DNA of 64,000 nt from Halomonas sp. BDJS001. Its GTDB lineage: Bacteria; Pseudomonadota; Gammaproteobacteria; Pseudomonadales; Halomonadaceae. The stretch spans positions 1,116,001 through 1,180,000 of the forward strand of contig NZ_CP110535.1 in NCBI RefSeq assembly GCF_026104355.1. Reading direction: 5' to 3'. Position numbers and translations under genes: made by a program. Shown here one piece after another: positions 51,648-61,068 of the stretch (positions are counted from its first letter, which is position 1; every line of letters begins with the position of its first letter). The notes beneath the pieces were generated by a model. It was not told where the DNA came from. It made no database searches and saw only the letters and a list, made by a program, of their open reading frames with translations.

Positions 51648-51900
51648 AATCGGGGCAAGGGGGCTTTGGTAATACACTTATGAAGCTCACTATCGAGAAG
51701 GCTATTGAACACGGAATTCGGGAAATAAATATCCGTTGCCACAAACACAAAAGCCTTCGGCGATAGGGATTAAAGCGAATGGTGTAAGTCGGGAGGCTGC
51801 GATTCTGAATGACGGAAAGGTTGTCCAGCGCTATATGGCCATTGCTCCTTATCATCGCAAGCAATACGGCCCTTCGGGCCCGGTCGTCGCTGAGATATAG
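51648..51900 (+). pseudogene. GNAT acetyltransferase C-terminal fragment, frameshifted
   Basis: One frame reads GFGNTLMKLTIEKAIEHGIR and INIRCHKH; another then reads KPSAIGIKANG and NDGKVVQRYMA, ending at TAG 51898-51900. Together they look like the C-terminal half of a GNAT N-acetyltransferase with one frameshift near 51745. The N-terminal part is absent. It directly abuts the adenylyltransferase remnant. Confidence 0.6.
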
Positions 51901-51980
51901 TCCCAGTGGCCTTTACGGGCTGATTATTCATGGTTGTACGAGTTACTCTTCAGTAGGTTTTTATTTTTTCAGGAGGCACC

Positions 51981-52565
51981 ATGCCCTTTACCAAACGCGG
52001 TGCAAATCTCGCCCTCACCCTGTTAGCAGGTTTGCTGGCCATCACTTTGATCACCGGCTGCTCGACTCCCTCCCCGGACGCAGAGGAAGAGGCGGCGCAA
52101 TCGTCGTCGACCTCGCCGTCAGCCGAGGCGTCCAATGATTCCGACAAACAGGAAGGCGCTGCTCCTTCGGGGCAGACCCAGGGCGGTGATGGTTCCGAGA
52201 TTACGCTGAATGCTCTCACGGAGGAGGACATGAACGAGGCCAGCCTTCCCGGGGAGCTGGGGTGCCAGTTCACCACGGATGACGGAGAGGTGTTACTGAT
52301 TGCCATGGGCAATGTAGGGTCGTCCGATGCAGCGCAAGGGGTGGTCAAGGTCGCCGGTTACGTGGAGCGCGTGTCGGCACCTGGTGGCTTCAATGGCATA
52401 ACCGAGTCTCCGACCTTCAATGGCAAGGGCAAGACCGTCCACATCGAGGTCACCGGTGAGCCCACCGAAGGCGGAGAGTCGCCGCCAAGGCCGGCAACGT
52501 TGACGTATGACCGGGCCGACGGCGCTCAGCGTGACTGGCAGGGCGAGTGGCGTTGCGGGCCTTAA
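51981..52565 (+). CDS. Hypothetical lipoprotein
   Basis: The 194-aa protein has a lipoprotein signal with lipobox LITGC, then a Ser/Glu/Asp-rich linker (about 32-75) and a beta-rich domain of about 115 residues containing CQFTTDDGEVLLIAMG and ending in WQGEWRCGP. The two Cys could form a disulphide. The start is ATG 51981 after AGGAGG. Function is unknown. Confidence 0.78.
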   Translation: MPFTKRGANLALTLLAGLLAITLITGCSTPSPDAEEEAAQSSSTSPSAEASNDSDKQEGAAPSGQTQGGDGSEITLNALTEEDMNEASLPGELGCQFTTDDGEVLLIAMGNVGSSDAAQGVVKVAGYVERVSAPGGFNGITESPTFNGKGKTVHIEVTGEPTEGGESPPRPATLTYDRADGAQRDWQGEWRCGP

Positions 52566-52644
52566 GGCGCTGGGTGTCCCAAGATTTAAGCATCGCAAGG
52601 CGTATATTAGAGCTCAGACGATCATATCTGAGCAGCTAGCGGTC

Positions 52645-52729
52645 ACTTATCATCAGCCAGGCACGCCGATGCCTTGTTCGTTGCGGCTTTCGCCTCCACT
52701 AACAAGGCGCGCATGCTGCAGCGTTAGAT
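52645..52729 (+). other. attC site 6 (left core degenerate)
   Basis: It ends in GTTAGAT and shares CGTTGCGGCTTTCGCCTCC with attC3. The left core reads CTTATCA, a mutated TAAC. It may no longer be active. Confidence 0.65.
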
Positions 52730-52754
52730 GCGGGGCTTTCAACTGAGGTGTGTC

Positions 52755-53399
52755 ATGACACAAAAAGTATTTTGGCAAAACCCATACCAAACTGACCACG
52801 ATACATTCGTTGCTTCAGTTGATGGAACTCAGATTACTTTAGAATCAACCATCTTTTTTGCCTTTTCAGGTGGGCAGGAGAGCGATTACGGAACTATTGG
52901 GGGTTATCCGGTTATTTCAGCAGTGAAAAAAGGTTCCGAGATCATCTACACCTTACCTGACGATCATCAGCTTGGGCTTGGCCAATCTGTCCGCATAGAA
53001 ATTGACTGGGAAAGGCGCTACCGGCTTATGCGTCTCCATTTTGCTGCCGAACTTGTTCTGGAGCTGTTTTATAAAGCGGTGCCAGGGATAAAAAAAGTGG
53101 GTGCCCATATCGCCCAAAATAAAGCGCGGATAGATTTTGAGTGGCCTGAAAGCATATCTCCCATGTTGCAAGGATTTGCCGATGAGGCAAACCGAATTAT
53201 TCAATCAGGGTTAACGATACAGACTGGCTTTGATGACAGTAAAAACGAGCGCAGATATTGGGAGATTGAGGGGTTCTCAAAAGTACCTTGCGGGGGAACC
53301 CATGTCAGAACGACCAGTGAGATCGGGCCCATCAGGTTGAAAAGAAATAACATCGGTCGAGGAAAAGAGCGAGTCGAGATTTTATTAGATACTCAATAG
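52755..53399 (+). CDS. AlaX-type alanyl-tRNA editing protein (cassette)
   Basis: The 214-aa protein resembles the free-standing editing domain of AlaRS, which removes wrongly attached amino acids from tRNA-Ala. Seen are FSGGQESDYGTI (residues 38-49), RLMRLHFAAEL (H95) and PCGGTHV (C179, H183). The usual HxxxH zinc motif reads H95-xxx-E99. The start is ATG 52755 after GAGG. No attC follows, so this is the decayed end of the array. Confidence 0.82.
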   Translation: MTQKVFWQNPYQTDHDTFVASVDGTQITLESTIFFAFSGGQESDYGTIGGYPVISAVKKGSEIIYTLPDDHQLGLGQSVRIEIDWERRYRLMRLHFAAELVLELFYKAVPGIKKVGAHIAQNKARIDFEWPESISPMLQGFADEANRIIQSGLTIQTGFDDSKNERRYWEIEGFSKVPCGGTHVRTTSEIGPIRLKRNNIGRGKERVEILLDTQ

Positions 53400-53660
53400 T
53401 CAAATTTTCATTTTATGAAAGCTTCTGAGACTTGCGTGATGTCACACGCGTAATCTCACCATGCGGTCACCCAGACTTCCCTAAAATGGGTACACCCGTT
53501 GAAAGGGCACCGGTGCTTCTCTCGTGATGCACCGAGCCTGGAAGCCCCCGCAAGGGTTGCCGTTTTCGTCCATCCAGCGAGCGTTACCCAAAGACCCACG
53601 GCACAGAGCCCGTGAATCAGGCCAAGGAAGTAAATATGCCCGCGATTGTTGAGTAAGGTC

Positions 53661-54392
53661 ATGAAACATCCCAATATGGGGCTGCACATACGCACTTATG
53701 ACGATGAAGTGAAACGTCATTCCCACGACCATCATCAACTGGTACTACCCTTGGTCGGTACGCTGTTTCTGTCGATAGATGCCATGTCGGGGGAGGTGGC
53801 ACAGCACCGTGCGGCGATCATTCCTTCAGGAAGCATCCATGGGTTTGCTGCAACAGAAGATAACCGGTTTTTGGTGGTCGATTTGCCAGAAGGGCTGGCG
53901 CCTGCGCTAGATAAGCTGCCTTGTTTCGCCGAGCTTGATTTGGCACTGCACCATTACATCCAGTTCCTACATGCTCAGGCCATGAGCGGGACTGTGGCGG
54001 GCGCTACCCAGCATCACATGCTGCTATTGCTGATCCAACTGCTGCAAGAGCGCCATGGAAGTCAATTGCAGCTGGATCGCAGGATTCACGCAGCGCAACA
54101 GTTTCTGGATGATCACTTTCAGCGACCGGTTTCCATGGCCGAGGTAGCCAGTGTGGCCCATCTGAGCATTCGTCAGTTGAACGAGCTTTTTCGCCATCAG
54201 GTAGGTGTGACGCCTCATCAATATCTCACAGATGTACGGATGAAAGAGGCGTGGCGGCTTCTGGAGCAGTCAGGTCTCAGCGTTCAGCGGGTGGCTGATG
54301 CGGTGGGCTACTCGTCGTTATCGGCCTTCAGCGACCGCTTCAGACGCCACTTTGGTAAACCGCCTAGCCACTTCCGCCGTCTCTCGACATAA
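53661..54392 (+). CDS. AraC-family transcriptional regulator
   Basis: The 243-aa protein has an N-terminal cupin-like sensor (HSHDHHQLVLPLVGTL) and two C-terminal HTHs (VSMAEVASVAHLSIRQLNEL and SVQRVADAVGYSSLSAFSDR then FGKPPSHFR). The start is ATG 53661. It is 88 bp before a YddG-like exporter on the same strand, which it probably controls. Confidence 0.92.
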   Translation: MKHPNMGLHIRTYDDEVKRHSHDHHQLVLPLVGTLFLSIDAMSGEVAQHRAAIIPSGSIHGFAATEDNRFLVVDLPEGLAPALDKLPCFAELDLALHHYIQFLHAQAMSGTVAGATQHHMLLLLIQLLQERHGSQLQLDRRIHAAQQFLDDHFQRPVSMAEVASVAHLSIRQLNELFRHQVGVTPHQYLTDVRMKEAWRLLEQSGLSVQRVADAVGYSSLSAFSDRFRRHFGKPPSHFRRLST

Positions 54393-54480
54393 TTCCGCCA
54401 GGATTCAAAAGATCCTCATCGATGCTATGGATACGCTCTCCCGTCACCGCTAACGCACGACAATTTCGGGGGAGAGAGAC

Positions 54481-55377
54481 ATGGCAACCGTGAGCGCCGC
54501 TACCTGGATCGGATCCATTTCCGTGCTGCTTTGGGGCACGTTGGCTTTGCTGACCAAGCTATCCGGCGGAGAGATTCCAGAGTTCCAACTGATGGCCATG
54601 ACTTTCGGCATTGCGTTTCTGTTGATGGGTGGGCGTTGGGTCTTGGCTGGCCATACGGGCGTTCGCTATATACGCCAGCCGCCGTTTGCCTGGTGTATCG
54701 GTATCGTCGGGTTATTCGGTTATCACTTTGCCTATTTCAAGGCGATGACGCTAGCACCAGCGGTGGAGGTCAGCCTGTTGGCTTACCTCTGGCCACTACT
54801 GATCGTTCTGCTTTCTGCCCTGTTGCCGGACGAGAGGCTGCGAGCTCAGTCTATCGTTGGCGCCTTGGTGGCACTGGTAGGTTGTTGGTTATTGATCAGC
54901 CGAAATTCTGGAGGATTTGCTTGGGAGAACCTACCCGGTTATCTCGTAGCGCTGGCGTGTGCATTGATTTGGTCTTCTTACTCCGTGCTCAGCAGGTTGG
55001 TGCGTACAGTACCAACCGATGCCGTCGGTTGGTTCTGCGGCGTGACGGCGCTGCTGGCTTTAGGGTGCCATATGCTGTGGGAAGAGACGGTGTGGCCAGA
55101 TGGCTTGATGCAATGGGTAGGCGTGGCTGGGCTGGGCCTTGGGCCAGTGGGAATTGCTTTCTTTACCTGGGACTATGGCGTCAAGCACGGGAACATCCAG
55201 CTACTGGGCACCCTAGCCTACAGCGCGCCACTCATTTCGGTGGTGCTACTGATCCTGGCGGGATACGGCGAGGCCACGGTAGCCGTATTGAGTGCCAGTG
55301 TGCTCATCGTCATTGGTTCCTTGATTGCAGGTCGCGCGAAGCAGCGGGGCTCGCAGCACAAGAATGATGGCAACTAA
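54481..55377 (+). CDS. DMT-superfamily (EamA) exporter, YddG-like
   Basis: The 298-aa inner-membrane protein has ten helices. The FAYFKAMTLAPAVEVSLLAY and LWPLLIVLLSALLPDERL pattern resembles YddG, an aromatic amino acid exporter. The start is ATG 54481 after GGGGGAGAG. An AraC regulator gene precedes it. Confidence 0.85.
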   Translation: MATVSAATWIGSISVLLWGTLALLTKLSGGEIPEFQLMAMTFGIAFLLMGGRWVLAGHTGVRYIRQPPFAWCIGIVGLFGYHFAYFKAMTLAPAVEVSLLAYLWPLLIVLLSALLPDERLRAQSIVGALVALVGCWLLISRNSGGFAWENLPGYLVALACALIWSSYSVLSRLVRTVPTDAVGWFCGVTALLALGCHMLWEETVWPDGLMQWVGVAGLGLGPVGIAFFTWDYGVKHGNIQLLGTLAYSAPLISVVLLILAGYGEATVAVLSASVLIVIGSLIAGRAKQRGSQHKNDGN

Positions 55378-55540
55378 TGACGCTGGTGCTGCAACAGGCG
55401 ACTTGCTGGCGTTATCTCCAGCTCCGTTAAGACCGACGTGGTCACCGAACATGAGTGGGAGGCTACCGTTTGACAGGAAAAGCGCTTGAAGCGTTTGCAG
55501 GTAGAGCGGCCACAAAATCAATGACTCTGATTCCATTGAT

Positions 55541-56362
55541 TTAATTTCCGTTCGCGATATTAACCGACTGTTCGATCTCCATTTTGAGACGATTTACCTT
55601 GTCGGTGGCCCACTCCTGTGCATCGTCACCAAAGACGAAACGGGCGGGTGGCTCGTTCGACATGCCGAGGGTGACTATTCTTTCTGCGAGCCTGACCGGG
55701 TCACCAGGTTGGTTATGATTGGCGGCTGCGATAAACGAGCGAAACTGCCGGGTCGATTCTGCATAATCGGGCACTTCGATATCACCGTGCGCGGCTGACT
55801 TGTCGTCAAGGAAATCTGTACGCAGCATTCCCGGCTCAACCACCATCGATTTGATATTGAGGGGAGCCAGTTCCTGTGCAAATCCCTCGATCCAGCCCTC
55901 AATGGCAAATTTTGACGATGCGTAGATCGATCCTCCCGGATTTGCGAGCAGCCCGTTAACGGAGGAGATGGTAACGATAAGGCCTGACTGGCACGCACGC
56001 ATGTGGGGAGTCACAGCACGGGTTATGTTCATCGTGCCGAAGACATTCACCTCGAACTGCCGCCGCACTTGTGCGCTGCTGATCGTCTCGAACCAGCCGA
56101 GCTGTGCTTGGCCAGCGTTGTTGACCAATACGTCGATCGTGCCAAGCCTATTGACTGCCTCCTGTGCCACGGCGACCGCCGCACCTTCGTCCGTAATATC
56201 GAGTGCCAGCGCGTGTAGTCTGCTGTTTGATCCAAGTGCTTCCTTAACGTCGTTCGCAGACCGAGCCGTAGCGACGACAGTTTCACCAGCAGCAAGCGCC
56301 GCACGGGCGAGCTCCATACCTAATCCACGGCTTGCGCCCGTGATGAGCCAGTTGCTAGCCAT
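55541..56362 (-). CDS. Short-chain dehydrogenase/reductase
   Basis: The 273-aa classical SDR has the cofactor motif ITGASRGLGMELA, NNAG in VLVNNAGQAQLG and the active-site YASSKFAIEGW. The substrate is unknown. The start is ATG 56362 with TAAGGAG upstream; the 14-residue longer frame is not needed. It is divergent from the LysR regulator across 98 bp, which suggests control by it. Confidence 0.93.
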   Translation of the reverse strand: MASNWLITGASRGLGMELARAALAAGETVVATARSANDVKEALGSNSRLHALALDITDEGAAVAVAQEAVNRLGTIDVLVNNAGQAQLGWFETISSAQVRRQFEVNVFGTMNITRAVTPHMRACQSGLIVTISSVNGLLANPGGSIYASSKFAIEGWIEGFAQELAPLNIKSMVVEPGMLRTDFLDDKSAAHGDIEVPDYAESTRQFRSFIAAANHNQPGDPVRLAERIVTLGMSNEPPARFVFGDDAQEWATDKVNRLKMEIEQSVNIANGN

Positions 56363-56460
56363 AAGTTGCTCCTTATCTGTCATGTTGTTACATAGTAGAC
56401 TCACTAATCAATGACGATAACCTGCTTATTAATTATAGGGTCTAGAAGGAGAGCTAACGA

Positions 56461-57360
56461 ATGCGCCCAAGCCTACTCGGCGATCTGGAAATTTTCCGTA
56501 TTATCGCTGCTGAAGGCAGTTTTACGCGGGCAGCTAAGCGGCTGGGCGTCACTCAGTCGGCGCTCAGCCAAACGCTCAAGCGGTTGGAGGAAGACATTGG
56601 GATCAGGCTTCTGGCGCGCACGACGCGCAGTGTTTCGCCAACGCATGCTGGCACCCGTCTGCTGACAAAACTCTCGCCCGCGCTCGACGAGGTGACCAAC
56701 GAAATCAAGTTGCTCGCTAGCTTGCGCGATGAACCGATTGGTACTGTCAGGGTAAGCGCCGGAAAACACGCAGCCGACACGATTCTCTGGCCAGCGCTGA
56801 GTTCTTTGATTCGACAGCATCCGGGTATTGAAATCGAAGTCTCCGTCGAAAACGACTTCGTGGATCTCATCGCGGGTAGGTTTGACGCTGGCATCCGGCT
56901 GGGCGAAAGGCTTGAGAACGATATGGTGGCACTGCCAATTGGCCCTCGAATGCGGGTCGCTGTTGTCGCCGCGCCCTCTTATCTCTCGCAACACGGTACA
57001 CCGAAACAACCTTCCGAACTGTCCCAGCACTCCTGCATCAGTTTCAGAAATCGCAGCGGGGAGTTATCGCCTTGGGATTTCGAAAAGGATGGGCGCAACC
57101 TCTCCGTCAAACCTGGCCGAGGCCCAATTTTCAACGACAGCGATTTGATGGTTGCCGCTGCAACCGAGGGGTACGGCTTTGCGTACATCCTTGAGGACAT
57201 CGTTAGCAGACAAATAGCTTCTGGTACGCTGGTACGTGCGCTGGAAGAGTGGTGTGAGCCGTTCGCTGGTTACTACCTTTACTATCCGAGTCGCCGACAG
57301 CAAACGTCCGCCTTCACACACTTCAAGAATGCACTGCGGGACGTGGTTTCGTTGAGTTAA
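56461..57360 (+). CDS. LysR-family transcriptional regulator
   Basis: The 299-aa protein has an N-terminal winged HTH (GSFTRAAKRLGVTQSALSQT, then LKRLEEDIGIRLL) and a LysR substrate-binding domain (about 90-295). The divergent SDR is its likely target, through the 98-bp shared gap. The start is ATG 56461. Confidence 0.94.
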   Translation: MRPSLLGDLEIFRIIAAEGSFTRAAKRLGVTQSALSQTLKRLEEDIGIRLLARTTRSVSPTHAGTRLLTKLSPALDEVTNEIKLLASLRDEPIGTVRVSAGKHAADTILWPALSSLIRQHPGIEIEVSVENDFVDLIAGRFDAGIRLGERLENDMVALPIGPRMRVAVVAAPSYLSQHGTPKQPSELSQHSCISFRNRSGELSPWDFEKDGRNLSVKPGRGPIFNDSDLMVAAATEGYGFAYILEDIVSRQIASGTLVRALEEWCEPFAGYYLYYPSRRQQTSAFTHFKNALRDVVSLS

Positions 57361-57403
57361 TGGGGTAAGGTTATCGCGGGATAATGAGCCACAGGATGTG
57401 CCT

Positions 57404-58171
57404 ATGACAACGATTGATGCCATCAGATTTCCGAGACTTAAGCTCGGCTTGCTCCTGTTCTTTGCAGGTATGTTCGGTGTGATTGCTCTCACCGTCACGG
57501 TACTTCCCCAGGTTTTGGGTGACGCGTCACTGCCTTTACCCTCGTGGTTGGTGTTGGCGGCGAGCATCATGCAGAGCGGGCTCCTTGTCGCGCTTGTCGT
57601 GTGGTTGGGCGTGTTGCTTGCACCGAAGGTTGGCCTCAGTGCGCCCGCGTTTGAGGCAGCGGTAACCCGTCAGTCGGTAGCCGCAGCACTCTGACCCCAA
57701 CTGCACCCCGGGCTTCTTGGCGGGTTTCTGGGTGGGCTTGGGCTCTTTGCGATTGGCGGCTATGCCCCTGCGGAGCTTGCTGACGTGGAGCAGCCGTTCA
57801 CCGTGCCACTAATCGCCCGCGTTCTCTATGGCGGTATCACGGAGGAGTTGCTTTTACGGTGGGGGCTAATGACGGTACTGGTTTGGATAGCGTGGCGACT
57901 CTTGCAGCGTCGAAAAGGTACACCACAGATCGTTTATATCTGGCTCGCCATTGTCGTAAGCGCACTCTTATTTGGGGCAGGTCACCTGCCAGCTGCTGCA
58001 GCCCAGGTCGGGGAGTTGACCGCTGACGTAGCAGCGTTCGTCGTCGGCGCGAACACTGTCTTCGGCATACTTTTCGGCTTCCTGTTCTGGCGATACGGCT
58101 TGGAGGCGGCGATTATCGCTCACGCGTTTGCGCATATGGTGAGCCATGTCGTTAGCATTGTAGTGGCATAA
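57404..58171 (+). pseudogene. CPBP intramembrane metalloprotease gene with one in-frame stop
   Basis: The frame from ATG 57404 encodes membrane helices and then meets TGA at 57692-57694 (LTPQLHP context). It stays open in the same frame to 58171, with the family motif EELLLRWG, HLPAAAAQVG and a last HAFAHMVSH block. The rest of the family sequence is intact, so a single C-to-T change (CGA to TGA) could have broken it. Readthrough or error is also possible. Confidence 0.8.
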
Positions 58172-58292
58172 CAATGCAGGGGACGCCAGAAAGCGTCACA
58201 CCTTTCGCTTTCACAAAAGCTGCACCGCTATTCGGCACCGCTAATCGCCGACGTTAAAGACGCACCGTTTACCGCGCTGAGTCGATGACCGA

Positions 58293-58327
58293 AGCGCCTC
58301 TCCCTTCCCGGTAGAGGCGCTTTTTTT
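58293..58327 (+). terminator. Strong Rho-independent terminator
   Basis: AGCGCCTCT and AGAGGCGCT pair perfectly around an 11-nt loop, followed by seven T residues. It ends a transcript from the CPBP side. Confidence 0.9.
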
Positions 58328-58329
58328 AC

Positions 58330-58560
58330 AACAAAAGCTTACCTGCCGTAACCGAATCTTCCTTGTTATCGAACGTCGACGGTAATCTGGGCGATGCTAG
58401 GGTTGATCTTGAAGATCAGGACGGTTCCGATCCGGTCTACGGTGTCGGTGCGCAGTTCAACTTCGATCCCTTCCTGGTCCGTGCCGAATACGAGCGCTAC
58501 GACTTTGACAGCGACTACAAGATCGACACCTTTACCGCGTCAGCCGGTTTCCGCTGCTAA
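58330..58560 (+). pseudogene. C-terminal remnant of an outer-membrane beta-barrel
   Basis: The frame reads KSLPAVTESSLLSN and later YGVGAQFNFDPFLVRAEYER, ending in TASAGFRC. It matches the last strands of an OmpA-type barrel, but the signal and first half are absent and the terminal aromatic is Cys instead of Phe. There is no ribosome-binding site, and a terminator lies just upstream. Confidence 0.7.
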
Positions 58561-58589
58561 CCGTCAATTTGTTTTGCCATTTACGATAT

Positions 58590-58618
58590 CAGCGCCGGGT
58601 TCGCCCCGGCGCTGTCGT
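58590..58618 (+). terminator. Terminator after the barrel remnant
   Basis: CAGCGCCGGG and CCCGGCGCTG pair around a 5-nt loop, followed by TCGTTTT. Confidence 0.85.
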
Positions 58619-58635
58619 TTTATGTCGCGCAACCC

Positions 58636-60699
58636 TCAGTCGTGATCCGCCACATTAAGCCCCGTCCATTGTGCTGCAAAGGCCCACATGTCAGCGATCT
58701 GCTCTATTGCCATGCCCGTGGGTGTGCCAGTCCCGTGGCCGGCGCGGGTCTCGACGCGAAGCAGGTGCGGCCGTGGTCCGATATCGGCAGCCTGAAGGGT
58801 GGCGACATACTTGAACGAATGCGCCGGGACGACGCGGTTGTCCGTGTCGGCCGTGGTGGCGAGGATTGCGGGATAGCGCTCCCTGTCGCGGATGGTGTGC
58901 AATGGCGAATAGGACAGAAGGTTGTGGAACGCATCCTCCACGGCTGGGCTGCCGAACTCTTCCACCCACATTGACCCGCTGGTGAAGCGGTCAAACCGCA
59001 GCATGTCCATGACGCCCACGCCTGGCAGGGCTGCCGCGAACAGGTCTGGCCGTTGATTGACCACTGCCCCGACCAGCAGCCCGCCATTGGACTCGCCGTG
59101 GATGGCGAGACCGTCAGCCGGCGTGATGCCCTTCGCGATCAGATAGTCCCCGGCGGCGATAAAGTCATCGAAGACGTTCTGCTTGTTCTCGCGCCGCCCG
59201 GCATGGTGCCAGGCGCTGCCGTATTCGCCGCCGCCCCGGATATTAGCCACGGCATAGACACCGCCCTGTTCAACCCAGGCCATCGCAGCGGGCGAGAAAT
59301 GCGGCACCATGCTGATTGCAAAGCCACCGTAGGCATAGAGCATTGTCGGTGCCGGGCCCGTCACCTCTTGTCGGCGCACGACGAACAGGGGCACCCGCGT
59401 CCCATCCTCGGATGTGTAGAACTGTGGCTCCACCACAATCTCGTCGAGATCGACCGCCAGATCAGGCGTAGCCCAGACCGTGGTGCGGTTCGCAGCTAGC
59501 TCAAGACGGAGGATCGTCACGGGTGCGTCATAGCTGGTGAAGGCGAAGAACGCTTCGTCGTCCCCCGGCCTGCCGTGAAACGCGCCGGTGGTACCGGGGC
59601 CTGGCAGGTCGACCTGGCCCTCGAAGGTGCCGTCTAGCCGGTAGCGCTCGACCTGCGTCTGTGCATCCACCATGTAGGATAGGATGAGCCGGTCGCCCAG
59701 CACGGCCGCCGAGCCCTCGCGCAGGACGGCATCCTTCTTTTCAGGGATCAACTCCACGAATTCCGGTTCTGCCTCTGCAAGATCGAGGGCCATCACCCGG
59801 CCGCGTGGGGCATCCATCTGGGTGGCAAGGTAGAGAACCGAGCCGACATTGCCCAGCAGGATCCAACTGGCATCATAACGCTCGACGATCGACCGGGGCG
59901 AAGGATTGGCAGCGGACAAATCCGTGACGGTTATCGCCGCCCCGCCAGTCAGCGCCGAGGTGTAGACGATCAGGTAGCGGCCATCCGGAGTGACATCCAC
60001 GGTGTGAAGCAGCGGCTGTCCGGGCAAGGGGGCATGAACCAACCTATCCTCGGATTGCGGCGTGCCGAGCTGGTGAAAGTAAACCGCATGCGCGTCTATG
60101 CCAGCGTTGAAACTTGCGCCGGCCTCCGGCTCGGGAAACCGCGAGTAGTAGAAGCCCGAGCTGTCTCCCTTCCAGGCGATGTTGGTGAAGCGAGCCCATT
60201 CGACCATGTCGTCAAGCATCTCGCCGGTGGCCGTGTCCATCACCCGTATCGTCCGCCAGTCCGAACCGCCGTCCTGCATGGCGAAGGCGAGAAGCGATCC
60301 ATCGCCGGAGGGCGCCCACTCGGCCAGCGCCACAGTGCCATCCTCGGCCCAGGTATTGGGGTCGATCAGGGGGCGGTTCTCGCCATTCGATCCATCCCGA
60401 ACCACAAGCTGCGCCTGATTATCGAGGCCGCTGTTGCGGGTGAAGAAGTAGAGGCCCCCGCGTTCAACCGGTGGGGTTGCGGTTGCATGGTCGAACAGCG
60501 CTGTCAGACGTTGCTGGAATACTTCCCGCCCGGCAAGGTTGGCGAGGTAAGCGGCCGACAACGCATTCTGCGCCTTGATCCAATCAGCCACTTCTGCGTC
60601 TTGGCGCGGATCGTTTTCCAGCCAGCGGAACGGATCAGCGACGGTGACGCCGAAACGCTGCTCAGCCGTGTCGGTCAGGCGTGTGTCCGGATAGGTCAT
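58636..60699 (-). CDS. Prolyl oligopeptidase-family serine peptidase (S9)
   Basis: The 687-aa protein has an N-terminal beta-propeller (about 60-400) and a C-terminal alpha/beta-hydrolase. The nucleophile is in GLAIHGESNGGLLVG and the catalytic His in VETRAGHGTGTP. These enzymes cut short peptides after proline. There is no clear signal peptide, so it is probably cytosolic. The start is ATG 60699 with GAGGAGATC upstream. GC-rich composition here differs from the integron region. Confidence 0.92.
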   Translation of the reverse strand: MTYPDTRLTDTAEQRFGVTVADPFRWLENDPRQDAEVADWIKAQNALSAAYLANLAGREVFQQRLTALFDHATATPPVERGGLYFFTRNSGLDNQAQLVVRDGSNGENRPLIDPNTWAEDGTVALAEWAPSGDGSLLAFAMQDGGSDWRTIRVMDTATGEMLDDMVEWARFTNIAWKGDSSGFYYSRFPEPEAGASFNAGIDAHAVYFHQLGTPQSEDRLVHAPLPGQPLLHTVDVTPDGRYLIVYTSALTGGAAITVTDLSAANPSPRSIVERYDASWILLGNVGSVLYLATQMDAPRGRVMALDLAEAEPEFVELIPEKKDAVLREGSAAVLGDRLILSYMVDAQTQVERYRLDGTFEGQVDLPGPGTTGAFHGRPGDDEAFFAFTSYDAPVTILRLELAANRTTVWATPDLAVDLDEIVVEPQFYTSEDGTRVPLFVVRRQEVTGPAPTMLYAYGGFAISMVPHFSPAAMAWVEQGGVYAVANIRGGGEYGSAWHHAGRRENKQNVFDDFIAAGDYLIAKGITPADGLAIHGESNGGLLVGAVVNQRPDLFAAALPGVGVMDMLRFDRFTSGSMWVEEFGSPAVEDAFHNLLSYSPLHTIRDRERYPAILATTADTDNRVVPAHSFKYVATLQAADIGPRPHLLRVETRAGHGTGTPTGMAIEQIADMWAFAAQWTGLNVADHD

Positions 60700-61068
60700 C
60701 GGATCTCCTCATTGGCCTATGCAGGGCGATCGGCGTCGTAAGAGCCAGTGCGGCGAAGCTCAGGATTGTTTGTTTCAGCATCGGTGCGCGCGTAGCGCAG
60801 CCGGCAGCGCGCCCGAATATCCGGGTCACTTTGCTCTTCACTTAGGGCTCGCCTTGTTGGGTGCCCTTGGCCGCAAACGGGTAGCAAAGCGGTCAATGTA
60901 GGTGGTTCGCCAAGGCCGTCAGAATTAAACAATCCGACACATATCGGTTTTCCAATGACTATAGCGTGAGTCGCGGTATGTTGATATTCATCTAAGCTTG
61001 GATATACCAGGGTGGGGTTTACAGGATCCAACTCCCTAATGCGCCGACCATGTCGTCGAGGAGCGCTT
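60700..61068. other. Divergent intergenic region (369 bp, no gene seen)
   Basis: It separates the prolyl oligopeptidase gene from the membrane-protein gene. I see no coding frame with a ribosome-binding site, no tRNA and no clear repeat. Confidence 0.6.

Noticed and set aside
53456-53738. Two overlapping minus-strand frames of 79 and 85 aa
   Set aside because: They overlap the AraC gene start, have no ribosome-binding site and match nothing I recognise.
60004-60741. 245-aa plus-strand frame
   Set aside because: It is antisense to the prolyl oligopeptidase gene, has no ribosome-binding site and no recognisable motif.
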